Shown piece by piece: positions 1 to 8,529 of a stretch of 64,000 bases of DNA (within the stretch, counting starts at the first letter, position 1; each line of letters begins with the position of its first letter). The position numbers and the translations under genes were made by a program. The notes under the pieces are model-generated. The model did not search any database and had not been told where the DNA came from. It was given only the letters and a program-made list of their open reading frames with translations. The stretch covers positions 434,001 through 498,000 of the forward strand of contig CAMFII010000001.1 in assembly GCA_945952585.1 (NCBI GenBank). The letters are read 5' to 3'. This DNA comes from an uncultured Rhodobacter sp. Its GTDB lineage: Bacteria; Pseudomonadota; Alphaproteobacteria; Rhodobacterales; Rhodobacteraceae.

Positions 1-277
1 CGATACCGGCGTTGTTGACCAGGACGTCGATGGGGCCAAGCGTTTCGATCGCCGGCGCGATTGCGGCGACGTTGCTTTGATCGAGCGACAGACAGGTGAC
101 CTGTCGCCCCGCCGCGCGGATTTTCCCCGCGATCCCGGTCAGCGCGTCGCTGCTGCGGGCGGTGACGACAAGATCGGCGCCCGCCTCTGCCAATCCAAGC
201 GCGATCGCGGCGCCAAGGCCGCGGCTGGCCCCCGTGACCATGGCCCGTCGGCCCTGCAGGGAAAAGATGCTCTGCAT
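1..277 (-). CDS. SDR family NAD(P)-dependent oxidoreductase, N-terminal part (runs off the window)
   Basis: The visible 92 residues are the N-terminal half of a Rossmann short-chain dehydrogenase. The glycine-rich cofactor loop TGASRGLG lies near residues 15-22 and the NNAG motif ending beta-strand 4 sits at the window edge, so the catalytic Ser-Tyr-Lys part is outside. The ATG at 277 follows a purine-rich stretch (GAAGGAGACGCG), a good ribosome binding site. It diverges from the trimethylamine-dehydrogenase-like gene across about 160 bp, suggesting shared control. Family assignment is secure; substrate is unknown. Two further SDR genes lie 6-8 kb away in the same locus, so a set of alcohol or hydroxy-intermediate oxidations is plausible. 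Confidence 0.9.
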   Translation of the reverse strand, partial: MQSIFSLQGRRAMVTGASRGLGAAIALGLAEAGADLVVTARSSDALTGIAGKIRAAGRQVTCLSLDQSNVAAIAPAIETLGPIDVLVNNAGI

Positions 278-440
278 CGCGTCTCCTTCACTCTTCGCGC
301 AGAGGTAGAGTGCTCATAAAGCAATGCCTATTTCATAGGCGCCTCTGCGTAGAATTTTCCGAACTTCTGCTGTGCCAAATCCTAATGGACAGGGGGCGGA
401 CCCCCCGTAGAGTGGCCGGATCGCAAACGAATGGCCAGCC

Positions 441-2537
441 ATGACCCGTGATCCTCGCTACGATATCCTGTTCGATCCTGTGAGGATCGGGCCGGTGACG
501 ACGAAGAACCGGTTCTTCCAGGTGCCCCATTGCAACGGCATGGGCTATCGCGATCCGACCGCGCAGGCTGCCATGCGGGCGATCAAGGCGGAAGGCGGCT
601 GGGGCGTCGTCTGCACCGAGCAGGTCGAAATCCATCCGACAGGCGATATCGGCCCCTTCATCGAACTTCGGAACTGGTCGGATCAGGACATCCCCTCGCT
701 CGCCCGTATCGCCGACGCGATCCACGCCAAGGGTGCGCTGGCGGGCCTGCAGCTGGCCCATAACGGGATGAACGCTCCCAACCTGACCTCACGCGAGATT
801 CCCTTCGGCCCGGCCGACCTGCCTGTCTTTTCGATCTTCAACGATCCGGTTCAGGCCCGCGCGATGGACAAGTCCGACATCCGGGCGCTGCGACACTGGC
901 ACCGATCGGCGGCGCTGCGCGGCAAGAAGGCCGGCTACGATCTGACCTATGTCTATGCCGGCAAGCTGTTCGGTGGGGCGATGTTCTTCCTGTCGCGACG
1001 GTTCAACGAGCGCGGCGATGAGTATGGCGGCAGCCTGGAAAACCGCTGCCGGCTGCTGAAGGAACTGCTCGAGGACACAAAAGACGCGGTCGGCGATACG
1101 ATGGCCGTGGCCTGCCGGATCTCGGTCGATGAGCTTCTTGGCGAGGAGGGCCTGCATGCCGCCGAGGCGCGCGACATCATCGCCTATCTCGCCGAATTGC
1201 CGGATCTCTGGGACCTGACACTGTCCTCCTGGGACAATGACAGCCAAACCTCGCGGTTTGCCGACGAGGCCTATCAGGAGCCGTTCGTCACCGGGATCAA
1301 GGCGCTGACGACCAAGCCGGTGGTCGGCGTGGGCCGCTTCACCTCACCCGACACGATGGTGCGGATGGTGCGCCAGGGCATCCTTGACCTGATCGGCGCG
1401 GCGCGGCCGTCGATCGCCGATCCGTTCCTGCCGAAGAAGATCGAGGAGGGCCGGATCGAGGACATCCGCGAATGCATCGGCTGCAACATCTGCGTGGCGG
1501 GGGACCACACGATGTCGCCGATCCGCTGCAGCCAGAACCCCTCGATGGGCGAGGAATGGCGGCGCGGCTGGCATCCGGAGCGTATCCGTCCAGCGGAAAG
1601 CGAGACGCGCGTGCTGGTCGTCGGGGCTGGGCCAGCGGGGCTGGAGGCCGCGATGATGCTGGGCCGGCGCGGCTATGCGGTGACGCTGGCCGAGGGTGAG
1701 AAAGACCTTGGCGGGCGGCTTGTCCGCGAGCGTCGCCTGCCCGGCCTTTCGGCCTGGGGCCGGGTGGCCGACTACCGGATCGGGCAGATTGCCGGCATGG
1801 CCAATGTCGATGTGTTCCGCGACAGCCGCTTGAGCGCCGAGCAGGTGCTGGACTTCGGCTTTCCGCATGTCGTCGTCGCCACCGGGGCCACATGGAGGCG
1901 CGATGGGGTCGGGCGCCGGATCCTTCGGCCATTACCGGTCGCGGAAGGTGCCGTCGTGCTGACGCCGGACGACCTGATGGCCGGTCTTCGACCGCCGTCC
2001 GGACCGGTCGCGATCTTCGACGACGATCACTACTTCATGGGCGGGGTTCTGGCGGAACTTCTGGCACGCGAAGGTTGGCAGGTGACGCTCGTGACCCCGA
2101 CCGGCGAAGCGTCGTCCTGGACTGTCATGACGATGGAGCAGCCAAGGATTCAGGCCCGGCTGATAGAGGCGGGTGTCACGATCCGCCCGCACCGCATCCT
2201 GAGCGGCATTCGGACGGGGACGCTCGACCTGTCCTGTGCCTATACCGGCACGCCTTCCTCGATCGAAGCGGCGAGTGTGGTCCTTGTCACCGCCCGCCTG
2301 CCAGATGCCGACCTGATGCGCGGTCTCTCGGCCCGCAAGTCGGACTGGGCCGATGCGGGGTTGGCCTCGGTTACGGCCATCGGCGATGCGCTGGCGCCCG
2401 GAACCATCGCCGCTGCCGTCTGGTCCGGCCGGCGCTATGCCGAAGACTTCGAAGCCAAGCCACGCGGCCTCGACGACCTGCCCTACCTCCGCGAAGTGAC
2501 GGAACTCGTGCCGGGTCCGCTGCCGTGGCTGACGTGA
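441..2537 (+). CDS. Trimethylamine-dehydrogenase-like iron-sulfur flavoprotein (OYE/FMN, 4Fe-4S and ADP-binding domains)
   Basis: A 698-aa enzyme with an N-terminal TIM-barrel FMN domain (about 1-335), a 4Fe-4S motif with Cys345, Cys348, Cys351 and a fourth Cys eleven residues on, and a C-terminal nucleotide-binding half with GAGPAG near residue 395. It matches the trimethylamine/dimethylamine dehydrogenase architecture from the first residues, which supports this start. Cys31 (motif QVPHC) falls where trimethylamine dehydrogenase carries its 6-S-cysteinyl-FMN cysteine. Recalling that enzyme, the aromatic bowl residues Tyr60 and Trp355 appear replaced by Gln61 and Asp, His172 by Lys, while Trp264 and Asp267 seem kept. 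The substrate is therefore probably not trimethylamine; N-methylproline (StcD-type) or another N-methyl or hydroxylated amine is possible. The importer genes follow downstream. Confidence 0.88.
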   Translation: MTRDPRYDILFDPVRIGPVTTKNRFFQVPHCNGMGYRDPTAQAAMRAIKAEGGWGVVCTEQVEIHPTGDIGPFIELRNWSDQDIPSLARIADAIHAKGALAGLQLAHNGMNAPNLTSREIPFGPADLPVFSIFNDPVQARAMDKSDIRALRHWHRSAALRGKKAGYDLTYVYAGKLFGGAMFFLSRRFNERGDEYGGSLENRCRLLKELLEDTKDAVGDTMAVACRISVDELLGEEGLHAAEARDIIAYLAELPDLWDLTLSSWDNDSQTSRFADEAYQEPFVTGIKALTTKPVVGVGRFTSPDTMVRMVRQGILDLIGAARPSIADPFLPKKIEEGRIEDIRECIGCNICVAGDHTMSPIRCSQNPSMGEEWRRGWHPERIRPAESETRVLVVGAGPAGLEAAMMLGRRGYAVTLAEGEKDLGGRLVRERRLPGLSAWGRVADYRIGQIAGMANVDVFRDSRLSAEQVLDFGFPHVVVATGATWRRDGVGRRILRPLPVAEGAVVLTPDDLMAGLRPPSGPVAIFDDDHYFMGGVLAELLAREGWQVTLVTPTGEASSWTVMTMEQPRIQARLIEAGVTIRPHRILSGIRTGTLDLSCAYTGTPSSIEAASVVLVTARLPDADLMRGLSARKSDWADAGLASVTAIGDALAPGTIAAAVWSGRRYAEDFEAKPRGLDDLPYLREVTELVPGPLPWLT

Positions 2538-2685
2538 CGTGTCTGCCCGATATTTATGCAGGCGGGCCTTTCTGGAGTTGTGAGGCTGTGACGCGACCCG
2601 CCATCGTTGAGACCTCGTGCCAAACCATGTTGAGTGCAATCGAAAGCAAGGCGCCGGAACGGCGCAACAGAACAGGGAGCTAAAG

Positions 2686-3654
2686 ATGACCAAGACCATG
2701 CTGATGGGCACGGCGCTGGCGGGGCTTCTGGCCCTCGGGACGCCGCTGCAGGCAGGAGAAATCAAGCTGGGCATGACCACCTGGGTCGGCTACGGCGAGA
2801 TCTTCCTGGCCAAGGAACTCGGCTATTTCGAGGAGGGCGGGCTGACCGTCGATCCGCAGATCATCGAGGAAGGCTCGCTGACCATGGCCGGCGTCGCCTC
2901 GGGTGAATTGCAGGGCACTGCGGCGACCATCGACGAAATCATGAAATACCGTACGCCGGAACTGTGCTTCAAGGCGGTCTATGCGCTGGACGACAGCCAT
3001 GGCGGCGACGGCATCCTTGCCCCTGCGGACGCCAACTCGCTTGCCGATCTCAAGGGCAAGGACGTCGGCATGAACGAAGGTTCGGTCAGCCAGTTCTGGT
3101 TCAACATCCTTCTCAAGCAGAACGGGATGACCGAGAAGGACGTGAACATCGTCAACATGACGGCGGACGATGCCGCTGCAGCCTTCATGGCCGGGCAGAT
3201 TCCCGTCGCCGTGACCTGGGAACCGCACCTCACGCTCGCCAAGGAGCAGAAGGTCGGCAAGGTGCTTATCTCGTCGGACCAGACGCCGGGCCTGATCGTC
3301 GATGTGATCGCGCTGCGCTGCGACACGATCGAACAGCATCCGGAAGACGTGAAGGCGCTGGTCGCGGGGCTTTACAAGGCGCACGAGTACCTGCTCGCCA
3401 ACCAGGAAAAAGCCTATGAGATCATGGCGAAAGGCGTCGGCGGGTGGCTGAGCGATCCGAAGGATTTTGCGGCTTCGGCGGCGGGTGTCCAGTTCTACGG
3501 CAAGGAGCGCAACGCGGAGTTTTTCGCGGGTGGCGCCGACGGCGAGGCGGGCAAGCTGGTCGGCCTTGGCAGTCAGATCTGGGGTGGCCTCGGCAAGCTG
3601 CACATGGACGTGAAATACGACGACCTGGTCGATACGCAATTCCTCGCTCAATGA
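2686..3654 (+). CDS. NitT/TauT-type ABC transporter substrate-binding protein
   Basis: A 322-aa periplasmic binding protein of the NMT1/SsuA/TauA group. The N-terminus MTKTMLMGTALAGLLALG with LQAG at the end is a Sec signal peptide with likely cleavage after Ala. The mature part begins with EIKLGMTTWVGYG, the usual first beta-strand and ligand loop, followed by AKELGYFEEGGL. The ATG at 2686 was chosen over upstream in-frame starts because GGGAG lies just ahead of it and the signal peptide starts there. Permease and ATPase genes follow, separated by a strong hairpin. The ligand is unknown; the upstream amine-dehydrogenase-like gene suggests a small organic nitrogen compound. Confidence 0.92.
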   Translation: MTKTMLMGTALAGLLALGTPLQAGEIKLGMTTWVGYGEIFLAKELGYFEEGGLTVDPQIIEEGSLTMAGVASGELQGTAATIDEIMKYRTPELCFKAVYALDDSHGGDGILAPADANSLADLKGKDVGMNEGSVSQFWFNILLKQNGMTEKDVNIVNMTADDAAAAFMAGQIPVAVTWEPHLTLAKEQKVGKVLISSDQTPGLIVDVIALRCDTIEQHPEDVKALVAGLYKAHEYLLANQEKAYEIMAKGVGGWLSDPKDFAASAAGVQFYGKERNAEFFAGGADGEAGKLVGLGSQIWGGLGKLHMDVKYDDLVDTQFLAQ

Positions 3655-3660
3655 TGCTGG

Positions 3661-3682
3661 CGGGCCAGGGCGACCTGGCCCG
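3661..3682 (+). other. Intercistronic hairpin with GCGA tetraloop
   Basis: CGGGCCAGG-GCGA-CCTGGCCCG forms a perfect 9-bp GC-rich stem closed by a GNRA-type loop, between the binding-protein stop and the permease start. No T-run follows, so it looks like an RNA-stabilising or partial-attenuation structure rather than a full terminator. This would fit the usual excess of binding protein over membrane subunits. Confidence 0.7.
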
Positions 3683-3694
3683 AAACACCCGGGG

Positions 3695-4501
3695 GTGATC
3701 TTGGCCCGAAAATCCATCTTCTCTGCCGCGCTGGTTCCCTACCGCGCGATCCATCCGGGCCTTGCCGCCGGGCTTGGCGTTCTGGTCTGGCTTCTTGTGA
3801 TCGGCCTTTGGATGTGGCTGACCTATGGCGGCCGCGTCCCGGAGATGTTCCTGCCCAATCCGGGAAAGGTCCTGAACACGGCCGGAAAGCTTGTCGCGGA
3901 CGGCACCCTGTTCGAGCATACGCTCGCCTCGGCGCAGGTGGTGCTGATCGGCTTTGTCCTGTCCTCGGTGGTCGCGGTGCCGCTTGGGCTTTACATGGGC
4001 ACCTACCGCGCGGTTCAGGCCGCGCTGGACCCGCTTGTGAACTTCATCCGCTACCTGCCGGTGACCTCTTTCGTGCCGCTGTTCATCCTATGGATCGGCA
4101 TCGGGCTGGAGCAGCGGGTCTCGGTCATCATCTTCGGCACCTTCTTCCAGCAGCTTGTCATGATCGCCGATGCCGCGCGCTCGGTGCCGCGCGATCTGGT
4201 CAACGCGGCCTACACGCTTGGCACTACGCGAAACCAGACCGTGCGGCACATCGTGTTCCCGGCGTCGCTGCCGGCGGTGCTGGACGTGCTGCGGGTGACC
4301 GTCGGCTGGGCCTGGACCTATCTGGTTGTCGCCGAACTGGTCGCCGCCAAGTCGGGGCTGGGATACATCTCGCTGAAGGCGATGCGCGGTTTCCAGGTCG
4401 ACATCATCTTCCTCGCCATCGCCATGATCGGCCTTCTGGGCCTTTGCACCGACCAGCTTTTCCGTCTGCTGCGTCGGTTCGCTGCACCTTGGGCCAACTG
4501 A
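3695..4501 (+). CDS. NitT/TauT-type ABC transporter permease
   Basis: A 268-aa inner-membrane protein with about six hydrophobic segments. The cytoplasmic EAA-like loop NAAYTLGTTRNQTVRHIVFPASLPAVL-type sequence (about residues 169-195) contacts the ATPase. Start is a GTG at 3695 preceded by GGGGG; no better ATG is present. It lies 40 bp after the binding protein and is followed one base later by the ATPase gene, so the three form one operon. It resembles SsuC/TauC proteins in length and topology; the substrate is inferred only from context. Confidence 0.9.
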   Translation: MILARKSIFSAALVPYRAIHPGLAAGLGVLVWLLVIGLWMWLTYGGRVPEMFLPNPGKVLNTAGKLVADGTLFEHTLASAQVVLIGFVLSSVVAVPLGLYMGTYRAVQAALDPLVNFIRYLPVTSFVPLFILWIGIGLEQRVSVIIFGTFFQQLVMIADAARSVPRDLVNAAYTLGTTRNQTVRHIVFPASLPAVLDVLRVTVGWAWTYLVVAELVAAKSGLGYISLKAMRGFQVDIIFLAIAMIGLLGLCTDQLFRLLRRFAAPWAN

Positions 4502-4502
4502 C

Positions 4503-5285
4503 ATGACCTCATCTGCCGATATCACCGTCGACAAAGTCACCCTGCGTTACGAGACCGCCAAGACCACGGTCCTTGCGCTGGATGGCCTGTCGCTGTCGGT
4601 GAAACCCAACGAATTCGCCGTCATCGTCGGGCCGTCCGGCTGCGGCAAGTCGAGCCTGCTGTACCTGATCGCCGGGCTGGAGGGGATCACCTCCGGCAGG
4701 ATCAGCGTCGGCGGCAAGACCGTGGAGGCGCCCGGCGCCGACCGGGGCATGGTGTTCCAGAGCTATACCCTGTTCCCGTGGCTGACCGTCGCGCAGAACG
4801 TCGAATACGGGCCGAAGCGCCGCAACGTTCCGGAAGCGGCGCGGAAGGAATTGGTCGAGCACTACCTGTCGGAAGTCGGTCTTGCCGAATTCCGCGATCA
4901 TTATCCGTCGCAACTGTCGGGTGGGATGAAACAGCGGGTCGCCATCGCCCGGGCGCTGGCAAACGACCCGGCGGTCCTGCTGATGGACGAGCCGTTTGGA
5001 GCGCTCGACAGCCAGACCCGCCACACCATGCAGCGCCTGCTGCTGCGGGTCTGGGACCACAGCCACAAGACGGTGTTGTTCGTCACCCATGACATCGACG
5101 AGGCGATCTTGCTGGCCGACCGGGTCTTCGTCATGTCCGGCCGCCCCGGCCAGATCCGCAAGGTCCTGAACGTTGATTTCGCCCGCCCCCGCAGCAGCGA
5201 GATCGTGCTGGATCCCGCCTTCATCAGCATGAAGCGCGAGATCATGGGATTGCTCAAATCGGATGAAGGCGACGACGACCATTAA
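4503..5285 (+). CDS. NitT/TauT-type ABC transporter ATP-binding protein
   Basis: A 260-aa ATPase with Walker A GPSGCGKSS (about residues 44-52), signature LSGGMKQRV, Walker B VLLMDEPFGALD and the H-loop FVTHDIDEA. The order and spacing are those of SsuB/TauB-type subunits. It starts immediately after the permease stop and ends the operon. A weak TCTGG/CCAGA stem follows the stop, and the next gene converges on it. Family is certain; substrate is not. Confidence 0.94.
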   Translation: MTSSADITVDKVTLRYETAKTTVLALDGLSLSVKPNEFAVIVGPSGCGKSSLLYLIAGLEGITSGRISVGGKTVEAPGADRGMVFQSYTLFPWLTVAQNVEYGPKRRNVPEAARKELVEHYLSEVGLAEFRDHYPSQLSGGMKQRVAIARALANDPAVLLMDEPFGALDSQTRHTMQRLLLRVWDHSHKTVLFVTHDIDEAILLADRVFVMSGRPGQIRKVLNVDFARPRSSEIVLDPAFISMKREIMGLLKSDEGDDDH

Positions 5286-5369
5286 GGTCTGGCCGAAACC
5301 AGAAGGGGGGCAAGCAGAGAAGTCTGGCTCTGGACGGGTTGGGGGTCCCGGAGCAGGTCGTCATGCGCG

Positions 5370-5825
5370 CTATTTCTGGATTTCCGCCAGGGTCATGTAA
5401 TTGACGACAGCCGACACGATACCGGCCACAACCGCAAGCAAGACCACGGCAGTGCCGACACTGACCTCGACAGTTCCCGCAGCGCGTTGCCACAAGACGG
5501 AAGCCGCCACGACCGCCCCAAATGCGAACAGCCCATGCTTGATGACAAGCCAAAGCGTGGTTGGGAAAAACGGCTTCTTGGGCGCCTTCAAGGTCCAATG
5601 AGCAACTGCGGTAAGGATCATGGCCAAGGAAACAGCCAGAGGGACCGCGGCAGACAGCACAGTTTCGGACCCTGCACTGATTGAATCTACCGAGATGGGT
5701 ATCGGGCCCTTCCCGCGGAGGAGATAGGCCTGGATCGCCCCGTTGATGACCGCGTTTATGGCACCCGATAGCATGGCACTTCTGAGCAGTTCCGAAGTGC
5801 CTGTCGATTCGTCTGCGGCCGCCAT
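5370..5825 (-). CDS. Small four-helix membrane protein, unknown family
   Basis: The 151-aa product has about four hydrophobic helices (near residues 20-38, 55-75, 92-112 and 120-140), with short polar ends and a Lys-Pro-rich cytosolic-looking loop (LKAPKKPFF) in the middle. I do not recognise the family. The ATG at 5825 was chosen because GGGGGAGGGG lies just upstream; a GTG at 5867 overlapping the previous stop (GTGA) is an alternative that adds 14 residues. It follows the exported coiled-coil gene with essentially no gap, so the two are probably co-transcribed and may act together at the membrane. Confidence 0.72.
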   Translation of the reverse strand: MAAADESTGTSELLRSAMLSGAINAVINGAIQAYLLRGKGPIPISVDSISAGSETVLSAAVPLAVSLAMILTAVAHWTLKAPKKPFFPTTLWLVIKHGLFAFGAVVAASVLWQRAAGTVEVSVGTAVVLLAVVAGIVSAVVNYMTLAEIQK

Positions 5826-5863
5826 TGTGATCCCCTCCCCCGGTTTGCCCACGATCAGGCCTG

Positions 5864-6547
5864 TCACTGCGAGATGGCCATTACCTCTTCCAGACTAGGG
5901 AAAAGGACCGCGCGGCAGCGATCCAGGCCAGCCTGCCGGTTCTGGTAATTCGACTGTGCGATGGCGAGTTCGGCCTCGCGCTCGTGGACTTCGCTATCGG
6001 GCAGGCTCCCCCGCGCATTGAGCTGGCGCGCCCGTTCAAGGGATTTCTCGGCATAGGCAGCCCAGGCCTGATGCGCGACGACTTCGTCTGGTCCCTTGTC
6101 GCAGCCGGCATCCCACCCACGGCGGAAGGTGGCATAGAGGTCCTCCACGCTGACATTCCCGCTGGCGAAATGCTGCGCCATCTGGCTCATGGCTTCGTAT
6201 TCGGCGCTGACATAGGCGAGGCTTTCCTCTGCGACAGTCAGCTGCTTGCGGTTCCAGGCGTCCTTGAGTTGCGAAATCTGAAACTCGACCAGGGGGATGG
6301 CGTTTCGCGAATAAAGCTCTTCGTTTTGCCGCAGCAAGGCTTCGTCGCGCGCCAGCTGGGCCTTGACCGTTTCGACCTGGATCCGCGCCATCATCACCTG
6401 GTAGCCAAAGGATCGACCGCTGTCGGTGAAGTAGAGCATCAGCAGCTGGTTGGTCGAAACCTGATTTCCCTCCGCCCGCCCCCCTTGCGGCATCGCAAGC
6501 AGCAACGCCGCAAAGGCGACGGCCAGACCCTTCATCCGTTTCAACAC
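5864..6547 (-). CDS. Exported alpha-helical protein with two adaptor-like helical hairpins
   Basis: A 227-aa protein with a signal peptide (GLAVAFAALLLAMPQGGRAEG) and an otherwise almost wholly helical, charged sequence. Two stretches, LYSRNAIPLVEFQ (first half) and LNARGSLPDSEV (second half), each sit between heptad-like helices and resemble the hairpin tip of HlyD/MFP-type adaptors, which dock on TolC. It lacks the lipoyl and beta-barrel domains of real adaptors. The GTG at 6547 has AGGAGA at good spacing; the ATG at 6535 is an alternative. Its stop overlaps the alternative start of the next membrane-protein gene. No function is assigned. Confidence 0.7.
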   Translation of the reverse strand: MLKRMKGLAVAFAALLLAMPQGGRAEGNQVSTNQLLMLYFTDSGRSFGYQVMMARIQVETVKAQLARDEALLRQNEELYSRNAIPLVEFQISQLKDAWNRKQLTVAEESLAYVSAEYEAMSQMAQHFASGNVSVEDLYATFRRGWDAGCDKGPDEVVAHQAWAAYAEKSLERARQLNARGSLPDSEVHEREAELAIAQSNYQNRQAGLDRCRAVLFPSLEEVMAISQ

Positions 6548-6659
6548 GCTTCTCCTCAACCGCGGGGCCGGCGCACCGTCTCGCGCACCGACCGTTTCAT
6601 ATCCCGGGCCCGACAGGACCGGCGACGTCCTCCTGTGGCGGTCGCTTTGCCCCGGTCGA

Positions 6660-7454
6660 TCACTGCCCGAAAAGCCGCACGACGCTGCCACCGCCGTGGA
6701 CATTGATCGTCTGGCCGCTGACCCAGCCGGCCGCAGGCGAGCATAGCCACAGCATCGCATTGGCGATGTCCTGCGGGCGGCCCGGATGGCCGATCAGGTT
6801 GTCGGGATGCGTCATCCGTTCCTGCATCTCGGGGGTGATGCCGGCACTGCCGTAACCTTCGGTGATGACCGTGCCGATCAGGACCGAGTTCACACGGACC
6901 TTCTTGTTCAGCATGTGCGCCAACGAAACCATCATCTGGTTGAGCGCGGCCTTGGCCGTGGCATAGGGCAGGATGTCGTAGGCCGGGACGGCCGAGGAGA
7001 ATGAGCCGGAATTGGTGATCGACCCGTTCTTCGCCTTTTCAAGCCAGGGCAGGCAGGCCATGCTCATCCGATAGGCGCTGATCGTGTTCAGCTTGTAGGA
7101 ATTCAAGAATTCCTCTTCGGGAATGGCCTTGGGATCATCTTGCCGTCCGCCCCAGCCCACGTTGTTGACCAAGGTCGATATCCCGCCGAAGGCTTTGGCC
7201 GTGGCTGCAACCACGGCGTCTATCGCCGCCTTGTCGGTCACGTCGCAGGCCATCCCCCGACAATCGTTGCCGGTTTCCTTGGCGATGGCCGCGGCGGTTT
7301 CGGCGGCCTTGTCGCCGTTCAGGTCGGCGATCATCACGTTTGCGCCGGCTCCGGACAACGTCCTGGCAATGCCAGCGCCGATGTTCTGCGCGCCCCCGGT
7401 GATGAGGACATTGTGACCGGTCATGCGGAATTCCGCGAAAGCGTCAAAGCTCAT
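6660..7454 (-). CDS. SDR family oxidoreductase
   Basis: A 264-aa short-chain dehydrogenase. Cofactor loop TGGAQNIGAG is near residue 18, followed by ADL and CDV, which are common in NAD(H)-binding members. NNVGWGG replaces the usual NNAG. The catalytic Ser lies in SGSFSS and the Tyr-Lys pair in YATAK. The ATG at 7454 has AAGGAG six to eight bases upstream. It is transcribed just after a second SDR gene, with about 46 bp between, and the two are only moderately alike, so they probably catalyse different steps in one pathway. Substrate unknown. Confidence 0.9.
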   Translation of the reverse strand: MSFDAFAEFRMTGHNVLITGGAQNIGAGIARTLSGAGANVMIADLNGDKAAETAAAIAKETGNDCRGMACDVTDKAAIDAVVAATAKAFGGISTLVNNVGWGGRQDDPKAIPEEEFLNSYKLNTISAYRMSMACLPWLEKAKNGSITNSGSFSSAVPAYDILPYATAKAALNQMMVSLAHMLNKKVRVNSVLIGTVITEGYGSAGITPEMQERMTHPDNLIGHPGRPQDIANAMLWLCSPAAGWVSGQTINVHGGGSVVRLFGQ

Positions 7455-7500
7455 GCAAACTCTCCTTGTTTGAATTTGGTCGGTCTTTACAGGCCGAACA

Positions 7501-8268
7501 TCAGTCGAGTTCCTGCAGTCCGCCTCCCGATACGGTGAGCACCTGGCCGCTGACCCAGGCCGCGGCGGGCGAGCAAAGGAACAGCGCGGCATTCGCCATG
7601 TCCGAAGGCTCGCCCAGACGTTTGAGCGGCGTATGCTTGAGCATCGTCGCCTCGATCTCTGGCGTCAGGACGCTTTGCAGCGCCGCGGTACGGGTCGCGC
7701 CGGGTGCGATCGCATTGACCCGGATGTTCATCGGACCCAGATCGAAGGCGATGTTGCGGGTCAGGTGGCTTTCCGCGGCCTTGGACGATCCGTATGAGGC
7801 CATGCGCTGGTTCTTGTTGTCGCCGGACATGGAGGTAATGTTCAGGATCGCGCCGCCGCCCGCCTTCTTCATGTGCGGTGCCGCAAGCTGGCAAAGGCGG
7901 AAGACGGAAAACACGTTCAGCTCATAGGCCCAACGAAAGTCCTCCATCGGCATGTCGAAGGGCTTAGGCCCCCCTCCTCCGGCATTGTTTACCAGGATCG
8001 TGAGCTTGCCGAATTTTGCCACGGCGACATCCACCACGGCGGCAAGATCCGCTTCCTTGGTGACGTTGCAGGCATGTCCCACCGCCTTGCCTCCGGCCTT
8101 GACGATGTCCTGGGCGACCGCCTCGGCAGCCTCAGGCTTCAGGTCGCTGACCACCACGGCGGCCCCTGCACCGGCGAACATCTCGGCGATGGCGCGGCCG
8201 ATCCCAGCCCCGGCGCCCGTGACGAGCGCCACTTGTCCGTCGAGTCTGAAATTCTTGGGGTCGAACAT
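7501..8268 (-). CDS. SDR family oxidoreductase (hydroxysteroid-dehydrogenase-like)
   Basis: A 255-aa classical SDR with TGAGAGIG (about residues 17-24), NNAGGGG, catalytic Ser in the NITSMSG strand and YGSSK as the Tyr-x-x-x-Lys pair. The C-terminal SGQVLTVSGGG is the normal SDR ending. A strong AAGGAGGC ribosome site precedes the ATG at 8268. It is the first gene of a minus-strand pair and faces the winged-helix regulator across about 260 bp that contains a perfect inverted repeat. Resemblance to 7-alpha-hydroxysteroid dehydrogenases is general and does not fix the substrate. Confidence 0.91.
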   Translation of the reverse strand: MFDPKNFRLDGQVALVTGAGAGIGRAIAEMFAGAGAAVVVSDLKPEAAEAVAQDIVKAGGKAVGHACNVTKEADLAAVVDVAVAKFGKLTILVNNAGGGGPKPFDMPMEDFRWAYELNVFSVFRLCQLAAPHMKKAGGGAILNITSMSGDNKNQRMASYGSSKAAESHLTRNIAFDLGPMNIRVNAIAPGATRTAALQSVLTPEIEATMLKHTPLKRLGEPSDMANAALFLCSPAAAWVSGQVLTVSGGGLQELD

Positions 8269-8340
8269 CGCTTGCCTCCTTGCGGTGCCAATCTGATGCC
8301 TACCAAACTAGATTGTGCCAAAGGGGCGACAACTCCTAGG

Positions 8341-8357
8341 GTGCCCGAAATGGGCAC
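8341..8357. promoter_or_regulatory. Inverted repeat, candidate operator between divergent genes
   Basis: GTGCCC-GAAAT-GGGCAC is a perfect 6-5-6 dyad in the gap between the minus-strand SDR pair and the plus-strand winged-helix regulator. A degenerate relative, GTGCC-AAAGG-GGCGA, starts at 8314, about 27 bp away. Placement suggests control of one or both divergent transcripts, possibly by the adjacent regulator. Confidence 0.5.
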
Positions 8358-8529
8358 ACTGAAGCTCCTCTTTCGTCCAAGAAAGTCTGATGAATCCGCA
8401 CGGGGCTCTCGCATCATCCGCTTCATGCGCACAGTATAGAACAACTCGGGCCTTGACCGCGCCGGCCTCCGTCGCACTACCCTTTACGGAGAGAGATTCA
8501 GGGATACGATCAAGTCCACGGGGATCTTG

